A program made the translations under genes and the position numbers. A stretch of DNA of 23,032 nucleotides from an uncultured Eubacteriales bacterium (GTDB taxonomy: Bacteria > Bacillota > Clostridia > Oscillospirales > Oscillospiraceae), in assembly GCA_900545805.1 (NCBI GenBank), contig URAL01000027.1, forward strand, positions 1 to 23,032, in the 5' to 3' direction. Below are positions 1-6,343 of this stretch, one piece after another; the first letter of the stretch is position 1, and the number at the start of each line of letters is the position of its first letter. The notes below the pieces were generated by a model. It was not told the DNA's origin. It searched no databases and was given only the letters and a program-made list of their open reading frames with translations.

Positions 1-120
1 CAGGCAGGGTTTCCTAGCATATAAGTCCATGCGAAAATGGCGTAAAAATGGCGTAAGCCAAGCGCGCCGGATTCCGGAAGCCCTTGAAAATCAAGACTTT
101 TTAAGGAGATAGAGAAAACT
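1..120 (+). other. Region upstream of ychF, with possible 3' end of an unknown gene
   Basis: The second reading frame is open from base 2 to a TAG at 110-112 and could be the tail of a gene cut by the window edge, or chance; the roughly 36 residues it would encode are basic and I do not recognise them. An 11-base unit (AAAATGGCGTA) occurs twice in tandem at 34-44 and 45-55. AAGGAG at about 103-108 is the probable ribosome site of ychF. No convincing promoter is visible, so ychF may be transcribed from outside the window. Confidence 0.2.
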
Positions 121-1212
121 ATGAAATTAGGTATCGTCGGGCTGCCGAACGTCGGCAAGTCCACACTGTTCAACGCGATAACGAACGCGGGCGCAGAGAG
201 CGCGAACTATCCGTTCTGCACGATAGAGCCGAACGTCGGCATGGTCACCGTGCCGGACGAGCGCCTTGACTTTCTCGCATCAATATACGAGCCGAAGAAA
301 TACACCCCGGCGGTCATCGAGTTTGTCGACATAGCCGGTCTCGTCAAGGGTGCGTCCAAGGGCGAGGGCCTGGGCAACAAGTTCCTGTCGAACATCCGCA
401 ACACCGACGCTATCGTCCACGTCGTCAGGTGCTTTGACGATGAAAACGTCATCCACGTCGAGGGCGGCACAGACCCCGCGCGCGATGTCGACATCATTGA
501 TCTCGAGCTCATCATGGCCGACATGGAGATGGTCGAGCGCAGGATAGAAAGGGCAAACAAAAACGCAAAGGGCGACAAGAAATATCTGCACGAGGCCGAG
601 GTTTTCCAAGGCCTTCTTGAGCACCTCAACGAGGGCAGGAGCGTGCGCAGCTATGAGTGCGAGGCGGACGATATGGAGCTTATAGCGACAAGCGACCTGT
701 TGACGATAAAGCCCGTTATCTATGCCGCGAACATGGATGAGGACGGCATCGCCGACTATGAAAACAACGCCTACTACAGGCAGCTTTGCGATATCGCCGC
801 CAAGGAGGGCGCGGAGGTTCTGCCCATCTGCGCAAAGCTCGAGGCCGAGATCGCGGCCCTTGAACCGGATGAGCGCGAGATGTTCCTTGAGGAGCTCGGC
901 ATGAGCCAGTCGGGTCTTGACCGCATGATAAAGACCTCATACTCGCTGCTCGGTCTTATCTCGTTCCTCACCTGCGGAAGCGACGAGTGCAGAGCGTGGA
1001 CTATCCGCCGCGGAACGAAGGCTCCCCAGGCCGCCGGCAAGATACACACAGACTTCGAACGCGGCTTTATCCGCGCAGAGATCGTCGCCTTTGACGATCT
1101 AAGGGCCTGCGGCAGTATGGCGGCGGCCAGGGAAAAAGGCCTTGTGCGCTCAGAGGGCAAGGATTATGTCATGCACGACGGCGATGTCACGCTGTTTCGA
1201 TTTAATGTCTGA
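121..1212 (+). CDS. ychF: Redox-responsive ATPase YchF (Obg/OLA1 family)
   Basis: A 363-residue P-loop protein of the TRAFAC/Obg class. It opens with the G1 motif GLPNVGKST (residues 7-15), followed by a DIAGL switch II (G3) motif about 60 residues later. Where GTPases carry NKxD, it has NMDED, typical of YchF/OLA1, which prefer ATP to GTP. The C-terminal third is the YchF-type TGS domain (CRAWTIRRGTKAPQAAGKIH and onward). Length matches the family (about 363-366). Family members are cytosolic, bind ribosomes and have been linked to translation and oxidative-stress response; the exact role is unsettled. AAGGAG lies about 12 bases before ATG. The TGA stop overlaps the ATG of the next gene by one base (TGATG), so the two are probably translationally coupled. 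Confidence 0.97.
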   Translation: MKLGIVGLPNVGKSTLFNAITNAGAESANYPFCTIEPNVGMVTVPDERLDFLASIYEPKKYTPAVIEFVDIAGLVKGASKGEGLGNKFLSNIRNTDAIVHVVRCFDDENVIHVEGGTDPARDVDIIDLELIMADMEMVERRIERANKNAKGDKKYLHEAEVFQGLLEHLNEGRSVRSYECEADDMELIATSDLLTIKPVIYAANMDEDGIADYENNAYYRQLCDIAAKEGAEVLPICAKLEAEIAALEPDEREMFLEELGMSQSGLDRMIKTSYSLLGLISFLTCGSDECRAWTIRRGTKAPQAAGKIHTDFERGFIRAEIVAFDDLRACGSMAAAREKGLVRSEGKDYVMHDGDVTLFRFNV

Positions 1213-1847
1213 TGGACGAGGTGCTGTTTGTCCTTGAGCTCATCGGCGCGGCGGCATTTGCCGTGTCGGGAGCGATGGCCGCCATTGAGAAAAGAGCCGA
1301 TATCTTCGGCGTTCTTTTCCTCGCGGTGACGACGGCGCTCGGCGGCGGTGTTATCCGCGATGTGCTCATAGGAAGGATACCGCCCGTTATGTTCGTAAGC
1401 TACTGGTATCTGCTTATATCGGTCGCTGCGGCACTTGCGGTGTTTATAGATGCATATCTCAGAAGCGAAAAGTATAAGCTGCATTTGGACAAGCTGGATG
1501 CGGTCAATAACATCTTCGACGCGATAGGCCTCGCGGTGTTCACGGTTTCTGGCATGAATGCGGCGATGCCCGTGAGCGACAACATCATCCTCGTTTTGTT
1601 CGTCGGCATGTGCACGGGCGTCGGCGGCGGTATGCTGCGCGACGTTATGACCAACACCATGCCCAAGGTGCTCAGAAAGCGTGTGTACGCGGTTGCGTCG
1701 CTGCTCGGCGGCGGGCTGTACTACGCAATGTACGCGCTTGGCGCAAACCAGCTGGCGTCCATCGGCTGCGGAATGCTGCTTATTTTTGCACTGCGCTTAT
1801 TTGCAACGATCTATAAGTGGAATCTCCCGTCGGTAAAGCTTGATTAA
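1212..1847 (+). CDS. TRIC-type cation channel / UPF0126 family membrane protein (YadS-like)
   Basis: A very hydrophobic 211-residue protein of about seven membrane segments, built from two similar halves. Each half carries the family glycine signature: LGGGVIRDVL near residue 40 and VGGGMLRDVM near residue 138. These mark the UPF0126 family, now placed with the trimeric intracellular cation (TRIC) channels; prokaryotic members form trimeric potassium-permeable channels. The physiological role in bacteria is poorly known. There is no clear ribosome site of its own: its ATG overlaps the ychF stop, so reinitiation is likely. It is followed by a hairpin without a T-run and then by an independent promoter, so it is probably the last gene of the ychF unit. 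Confidence 0.9.
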   Translation: MDEVLFVLELIGAAAFAVSGAMAAIEKRADIFGVLFLAVTTALGGGVIRDVLIGRIPPVMFVSYWYLLISVAAALAVFIDAYLRSEKYKLHLDKLDAVNNIFDAIGLAVFTVSGMNAAMPVSDNIILVLFVGMCTGVGGGMLRDVMTNTMPKVLRKRVYAVASLLGGGLYYAMYALGANQLASIGCGMLLIFALRLFATIYKWNLPSVKLD

Positions 1848-1858
1848 GCTGGCGGGAG
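1824..1858 (+). other. Hairpin spanning the stop codon of the TRIC-type gene
   Basis: CTCCCG at 1824-1829 pairs with CGGGAG at 1853-1858, and AGCTT at 1837-1841 pairs with AAGCT at 1846-1850 around a GATT loop. The stem has an uneven internal loop, and no T-run follows, so it is not a classical intrinsic terminator. It might stabilise the mRNA 3' end or assist factor-dependent termination. Confidence 0.35.
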
Positions 1859-1905
1859 TCAAGCTGCCCGTATATTTAAGAAATTGTAAAATTTGCGTCC
1901 TGCTC

Positions 1906-1934
1906 TTGACGCGGCGGAGTATATATGGTATTTT
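1906..1934 (+). promoter_or_regulatory. Sigma-A-type promoter of the riboswitch operon
   Basis: TTGACG (1906-1911) is followed after 17 bases by TATTTT (1929-1934), which is preceded by TGG at 1926-1928, an extended -10 element. Transcription would start near 1941, directly before the riboswitch. Confidence 0.7.
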
Positions 1935-1940
1935 GAATCG

Positions 1941-2049
1941 TGCTAAAAGGGAGTAGCGTGCGCCATAAGGCGTTCGGTATGCCGTCATCTCGACCGTTTG
2001 GTTCGGTGTGCCGAGTACGATTACTGTATTTGCAAGACTTTTACGGCAA
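1941..2049 (+). promoter_or_regulatory. yybP-ykoY family riboswitch (manganese-sensing)
   Basis: The leader carries the two conserved ends of this class: AAGGGAGTAGC at 1947-1957 on the 5' side and GCAAGAC at 2032-2038 on the 3' side. TAAAAG (1944-1949) pairs with CTTTTA (2038-2043) to close stem P1. Local hairpins fill the space between, for example GCGCC/GGCGT around 1960-1973 and the CGACC/GGTTCG stem around 1991-2005. yybP-ykoY RNAs bind Mn2+ and usually switch on metal-export genes. The 3' strand of P1 is also the 5' strand of the following terminator, so metal binding should favour readthrough. I recognised it by motif and pairing, without a covariance search. Confidence 0.9.
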
Positions 2050-2080
2050 GAATAATTGCTGTAGAAGTCTTTTTTATTTT
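2034..2080 (+). terminator. Riboswitch-controlled intrinsic terminator
   Basis: AAGACTTTTACGGCAA (2034-2049) pairs with TTGCTGTAGAAGTCTT (2056-2071) through 16 positions including two G-U pairs. The loop has six bases and a T-rich tail follows to about 2080. The 5' arm contains the 3' strand of riboswitch stem P1, so the two structures exclude each other, as expected for a metal-induced antitermination switch. Confidence 0.92.
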
Positions 2081-2108
2081 ATTTAGAAAGGACTTGAGAA
2101 AACAACAA

Positions 2109-3419
2109 ATGGACACAGACTCAATATTGCCTCAATTACTGCTTCAGCTTGCGCTTATAGCGGTAAACGCCCTGTTTGCGGCGACGGAGATCGCCGTGAT
2201 ATCGCTAAATGAGACAAAGGTACGCCGCATGGCCGAGGACGGGGACAAAAAGGCGGCCGGAATGCTTCGCATGGTCACGGAGCCTACGGGCTTTTTATCG
2301 ACCATCCAGATATGCATAACGCTTGCCGGATTTCTCGGCTCGGCATTTGCAGCGGATAACTTTTCCGACAAGCTCGTTGACTGGCTCATAAACGACTGCG
2401 GAGTCACCGGTATATCTCCGTCCGCGCTCGATACGGTGTCGGTCATAATAATAACGCTCATCCTGTCCTACTTCACGCTCGTTCTCGGAGAGCTTGTGCC
2501 AAAGCGCATAGCAATGAAGCGCTCCGACGGCATCGCCCGGGCAATGAGCGGACTGATGATGGGGATGTCGGCGGTCCTGAAGCCCGTCATATGGCTGCTG
2601 ACCGTTTCCACAAACGCGGTGCTGCGGCTGTGCGGGATAGATCCGAATGACAATACCGAGGAAGTGTCCGAAGAGGAAATAATAATGATGCTCGATGAGG
2701 GAGAGGAAGCCGGCTCTATTGAACGCGGCGAAAAGGAGCTTATTAAAAACGTTTTCGCTCTCAACGACACCTCCGCGGAGGATGTCATGGTGCACCGCTC
2801 GCAGGTCTGCTTCCTGCAGTCGGATGCTCCCCGTGAAAGGCTGCTCGGCGAAATTGCCGAAAGCGGGTATTCGCGTTTTCCCGTCTGCGGAGAGAGTGTT
2901 GACGATGTTGTCGGCATACTCTATGCAAAGACGTATCTGACAGCGCTCAGCCGGGGCGAGGACAGAGCCATGCGGGATTTTCTGCTCCCTGCACGCTTTG
3001 TGCACGCAAGCACGCGCATAGACAAGATCCTTCTCGACATGCAGCGTGAGCATATGCACATGGCGGTCGTGGTCGATGATTACGGCGGCGTTACCGGCAT
3101 AATCACGCTTGAGGATATACTCGAGGAGCTTGTAGGCGAGATTTGGGACGAGAACGATGAGGTAACCGAGAACATAAAAAAGCATCCGGACGGAAGCTGC
3201 AGCATACTCGGCAGCACACCGCTTCAGGCGATGTGCGAGGAGCTCAAATGCAGCATCGACAGCCAGGCCGACACAGTCGGCGGCTGGGTGATAGAGCAGC
3301 TCGGAGCCATCCCGTCAAACGGTGAAGGCTTTGTTTACGGAGATATGTATATTACGGTCACATCGACCGATGCAAGACGCGTGCTTGAGGTCAATGTGAA
3401 TATGAAGGAGGACGCATAA
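2109..3419 (+). CDS. CNNM/HlyC-CorC family membrane protein (DUF21 - CBS pair - CorC/HlyC C-terminal domain)
   Basis: A 436-residue protein if begun at ATG 2109. The frame extends upstream to an ATG at 1998, but that lies inside the riboswitch and terminator, so 2109 is chosen. A possible ribosome site, GAAAGGA at 2086-2092, is unusually far (about 16 bases) from this ATG. The N-terminal 190 residues form a DUF21 membrane domain (NALFAATEIAVISLNETKVRRM; TLVLGELVPKRIAM). A CBS pair follows (VMVHRSQVCFL; HMAVVVDDYGGVTGIITLEDILEELVGEIWDE), then the small CorC/HlyC domain (GSCSILGSTPL to the end). The old name hemolysin is historical; characterised relatives (CNNM, CorC, MpfA) transport or sense Mg2+ and other divalent ions. 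The manganese riboswitch upstream suggests metal efflux, probably Mn2+, together with the adjoining ATPase. Confidence 0.93.
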   Translation: MDTDSILPQLLLQLALIAVNALFAATEIAVISLNETKVRRMAEDGDKKAAGMLRMVTEPTGFLSTIQICITLAGFLGSAFAADNFSDKLVDWLINDCGVTGISPSALDTVSVIIITLILSYFTLVLGELVPKRIAMKRSDGIARAMSGLMMGMSAVLKPVIWLLTVSTNAVLRLCGIDPNDNTEEVSEEEIIMMLDEGEEAGSIERGEKELIKNVFALNDTSAEDVMVHRSQVCFLQSDAPRERLLGEIAESGYSRFPVCGESVDDVVGILYAKTYLTALSRGEDRAMRDFLLPARFVHASTRIDKILLDMQREHMHMAVVVDDYGGVTGIITLEDILEELVGEIWDENDEVTENIKKHPDGSCSILGSTPLQAMCEELKCSIDSQADTVGGWVIEQLGAIPSNGEGFVYGDMYITVTSTDARRVLEVNVNMKEDA

Positions 3420-6071
3420 GTGAAGTATTATTGCGAAGAAAAAGAGCGCGTTATAGCAGAGCTCGAAAGCAGCGAAAACGGCCTGAGCGAGAGCGAGGCC
3501 GAGCGCCGCCTTGCCGAAAACGGGCCGAATAAGCTCAAAGCGGCAAAGAAGGATTCGATAATAAAGCAGTTTTTGAAGCAGCTTGCAGACCCCATGATAA
3601 TCATTCTGCTCGTCGCGGCGGCTATAAGCGGAGTGCTTGCGGTAACGCAGGGCGAGAGCTTTGCGGATGTTATCATCATCCTCTTTGTCGTCATTGTAAA
3701 TGCCGTGCTGGGCGTTTATCAGGAGAACAAGGCTGAAAAGGCGATAGAGGCTCTGCAGGAGATGTCGGCGGCGACGTCTAAGGTTCTGCGCGGCGGGAAA
3801 ATAGTCACCGTTCACAGCGAGGAGCTCGTCGTTGGCGACGTTGTACTGCTCGAGGCCGGCGACGCTGTTCCCGCAGACGGCAGGATAATCGACAACGCGA
3901 GCCTGAAGATCGAGGAGGCCGCCCTCACCGGCGAGTCTGTTCCGGTCAGCAAGTTTATAGATATCATAAATCTCACCGACAGCGAGCGCGACGTTCCTCT
4001 CGGCGACCGGCACAACATGGCCTATATGGGCTCGACCGTTGTCTACGGCCGCGGCGCCATGATCGTCTGCGCGACCGGCATGGACACCGAAATGGGCAAG
4101 ATCGCCGACGCTCTTTCGCAGGCCTCCGACGGGCAGACACCATTGCAGATAAAGCTCACGCAGCTTAGCAAGATACTCACATGGCTCGTGCTCGGAATCT
4201 GCGTCGTTATCTTCGCCGTGCAGCTTCTGCGTGCGGGCGGACTGAATTTTGAGGTCATTCTGAACTCCTTCATGATAGCCGTCTCCCTCGCGGTAGCGGC
4301 TATACCCGAGGGACTTGCAGCCGTCGTTACGGTGGTTTTGTCCATCGGCGTTACCAACATGTCAAAGCGCAACGCCATCATCCGCCGCCTGACGGCAGTT
4401 GAGACTCTCGGCTGTGCACAGGTCATATGCTCGGATAAGACCGGCACTCTGACGCAGAATAAAATGACCGTAGTTGATCATTTCGGCGAAAATGAGCGCG
4501 AGCTTGCTAAGGCAATGGCACTGTGCTGCGATGCTGAGATAGACGATGACGGGGTCGTCACGGGCGAGCCGACCGAGGCCGCGCTCGTAGCCTGGGCAAA
4601 CTCACTGGAGCTCAATAAAACGCAGCTTAAGACATCCTATCCGCGCTGTGGCGAAGCGCCCTTCGACTCGGGCAGAAAGATGATGAGCACCCTGCATCTT
4701 ACTCCGAACGGAGTCATTCAGTACACCAAGGGCGCACCGGACGTCATCATCGGAAAATGCACGCACTATCTTGAAAACGGGCAGGCCGTTCCCATGACGG
4801 AGGCCTACCGCGCCGAGATACTTGAAAACAACAAGTTCATGGCCGACAGGGCACTGCGCGTTCTGGCCTGCGCGATGCGCGTGTGGGACGAGATGCCGGA
4901 CAGCACCGAGCCCGAGGCGCTGGAGTGTGAGCTCTGCTTCGTCGGACTTACGGGCATGATAGACCCCGTGCGTCCGGAGGTTAAGGCCGCTATCGACGAG
5001 TGCCGCGAGGCCGGAATACGCGCCATAATGATAACGGGCGACCATGTCGACACGGCGGTGGCCATAGCAAAGGAGCTGGGCATACTGCGTGAGGGTGACA
5101 GAGCTGTTACCGGCGCACAGCTTTCGGAAATGAGCGACGAGGAATTTGAACGTGAATTCCAGAAAATCAGCGTCTATGCTCGCGTTCAGCCCGAGCACAA
5201 AACGCGCATAGTTTCCGCCTGGCGCAAGGCGGGCTACGTCACCGCCATGACCGGCGACGGCGTAAATGACGCGCCGAGCATAAAAAGTGCCGATATCGGC
5301 GTCGGCATGGGCATAACGGGCACCGATGTTACCAAAAACGTCGCCGACATGGTGCTTGCCGACGATAACTTTGCCACCATTGTCGGCGCCGTCGAGGAGG
5401 GCCGCAGGATATATGATAATATCCGCAAGGCAATCCAGTTCCTTCTGGGCTCGAACATGAGCGAGGTAATAAGCATCTTTGCCGCAACGCTCATGGGCTT
5501 TACGATATTAAAGCCCGTGCACCTTCTGTGGATAAATCTCGTTACCGACTGCTTCCCGGCGCTGGCGCTGGGCATGGAAAAGGCTGAGGGCGATATAATG
5601 CGCCGCAAGCCGCGCCCGGCCAAGGACGGCATATTCGCCGGCGGCATGGGCTTTGATATAGCCTACCAGGGTGTGCTCATCTCCGCACTCGTTTTGGCGG
5701 CATACTTTGTAGGTCACTATATCGAAACGGGCGTCTGGACGATAACCGATTCAGCCGACGGAACGACGATGGCGTTTCTGACAATGTCCATGGCCGAGAT
5801 CTGCCACAGCTTCAACATGAGATCCCTGCGCGGCTGCATCTTCACCATGGGCACGAAGAACAAGGCTCTCGTCTGGGCAGCGGCCGGAAGCATCGCAGCT
5901 ACGACGCTCGTGTGCGAGGTGCCGTTTTTGGCAAACGCCTTCGGCTTCACGCCGGTATCGTTCGTCGAGTATGTCATCGCAATGGGCATCGGCATGGTCG
6001 GCATGGTCATCGTAGAGCTCGTAAAGGTGTTCCAGCGTAAAGCCATGCGCCGCCGCGGTGAAATATTGTGA
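3420..6071 (+). CDS. P2A-type cation-transporting ATPase (Ca2+/Mn2+ efflux type)
   Basis: An 883-residue P-type ATPase of the SERCA/PMR1 kind. In order: N-terminal cation-ATPase domain, M1-M2, actuator TGES (170-173), M4 PEGL (296-299), phosphorylated Asp339 in DKTGT, the nucleotide-binding domain (KGAPDVI), hinge TGDGVND (611-617), M5 with N679 and E682, M6 NLVTD (706-710), then further membrane helices. E297, N679, E682, N706, T709 and D710 match the M4-M6 ion ligands of SERCA, so the pump is predicted active for Ca2+ or Mn2+. It starts with GTG directly after the previous TAA, with AAGGAGG eight bases before, so it shares the riboswitch transcript. Riboswitch control favours Mn2+ export; some lactic-acid bacterial pumps of this type under the same RNA class export Mn2+. 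Specificity is inferred. Confidence 0.93.
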   Translation: MKYYCEEKERVIAELESSENGLSESEAERRLAENGPNKLKAAKKDSIIKQFLKQLADPMIIILLVAAAISGVLAVTQGESFADVIIILFVVIVNAVLGVYQENKAEKAIEALQEMSAATSKVLRGGKIVTVHSEELVVGDVVLLEAGDAVPADGRIIDNASLKIEEAALTGESVPVSKFIDIINLTDSERDVPLGDRHNMAYMGSTVVYGRGAMIVCATGMDTEMGKIADALSQASDGQTPLQIKLTQLSKILTWLVLGICVVIFAVQLLRAGGLNFEVILNSFMIAVSLAVAAIPEGLAAVVTVVLSIGVTNMSKRNAIIRRLTAVETLGCAQVICSDKTGTLTQNKMTVVDHFGENERELAKAMALCCDAEIDDDGVVTGEPTEAALVAWANSLELNKTQLKTSYPRCGEAPFDSGRKMMSTLHLTPNGVIQYTKGAPDVIIGKCTHYLENGQAVPMTEAYRAEILENNKFMADRALRVLACAMRVWDEMPDSTEPEALECELCFVGLTGMIDPVRPEVKAAIDECREAGIRAIMITGDHVDTAVAIAKELGILREGDRAVTGAQLSEMSDEEFEREFQKISVYARVQPEHKTRIVSAWRKAGYVTAMTGDGVNDAPSIKSADIGVGMGITGTDVTKNVADMVLADDNFATIVGAVEEGRRIYDNIRKAIQFLLGSNMSEVISIFAATLMGFTILKPVHLLWINLVTDCFPALALGMEKAEGDIMRRKPRPAKDGIFAGGMGFDIAYQGVLISALVLAAYFVGHYIETGVWTITDSADGTTMAFLTMSMAEICHSFNMRSLRGCIFTMGTKNKALVWAAAGSIAATTLVCEVPFLANAFGFTPVSFVEYVIAMGIGMVGMVIVELVKVFQRKAMRRRGEIL

Positions 6072-6078
6072 TTTACGG

Positions 6079-6107
6079 TTGACATGAGCACTTTTGGGTG
6101 ATAATAT
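6079..6107 (+). promoter_or_regulatory. Promoter of the thrS T-box transcript
   Basis: A perfect -35 TTGACA (6079-6084) is followed after 17 bases by TAATAT (6102-6107), with TG at 6099-6100 as an extended -10. GATAAT at 6100-6105 is an alternative -10 with a short 15-base spacer. The start point would be near 6114, at the beginning of the T-box leader. Confidence 0.75.
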
Positions 6108-6114
6108 TTAAAAA

Positions 6115-6326
6115 TCAGCAATGACGGAGAACAATGACGTAAAATCCGCACAGAGAGAAGGGCCGTGGGCTGCAAGCCTTTTCGGAGAAAACGTCGGAGA
6201 CCGCTCCCGAGCCGAAGCAGGGAAATGTGCTTCCGCACCGCGCCCGTTAAGCGCAGGATGAGTTTCATCAAGGTGGGACCGCGTAAATATTACGCCCTTG
6301 ACGCATTGCGTCAGGGGCGTTTTTTG
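6115..6326 (+). promoter_or_regulatory. T-box leader (tRNA-Thr responsive) of thrS
   Basis: The T-box core AAGGTGGGACCGCG lies at 6270-6283. The antiterminator is clear: CAAGG (6269-6273) pairs with CCTTG (6296-6300) and GCGTAA (6281-6286) with TTACGC (6290-6295), leaving the bulge TGGGACC (6274-6280) to bind the tRNA CCA end. In Stem I, GCTGCAAG near 6169-6176 fits the apical GNTG motif. The specifier appears to be ACC (Thr) at 6200-6202, since GAGACCGCTCCCGAGC aligns with the specifier stretch of the well-known glyQS leader. Uncharged tRNA-Thr should promote readthrough into thrS. Confidence 0.95.
6292..6326 (+). terminator. T-box terminator of thrS
   Basis: ACGCCCTTGACGC (6292-6304) pairs with GCGTCAGGGGCGT (6308-6320) over 13 positions with one G-U pair and an ATT loop, followed by Ts. 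The 5' arm overlaps the 3' strand of the T-box antiterminator (6290-6300), so the two folds exclude each other. Confidence 0.95.
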
Positions 6327-6343
6327 ATAAAGGAGTATATATC

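Noticed and set aside
1998..2108. A 37-residue N-terminal extension of the CNNM-type protein from ATG 1998
   Set aside because: Those bases form the riboswitch and its terminator, and no ribosome site precedes 1998. The family N-terminus starts at 2109.
2295..3185. A 296-codon minus-strand frame opposite the CNNM-type gene
   Set aside because: The plus-strand product has complete DUF21 and CBS domains. The antisense frame is low in family signal and has no ribosome site of note.
2109..3419. Reading the CNNM-type protein as a hemolysin or virulence factor
   Set aside because: The label comes from historic naming of HlyC-like proteins. The DUF21-CBS-CorC architecture and the manganese riboswitch point to metal transport.
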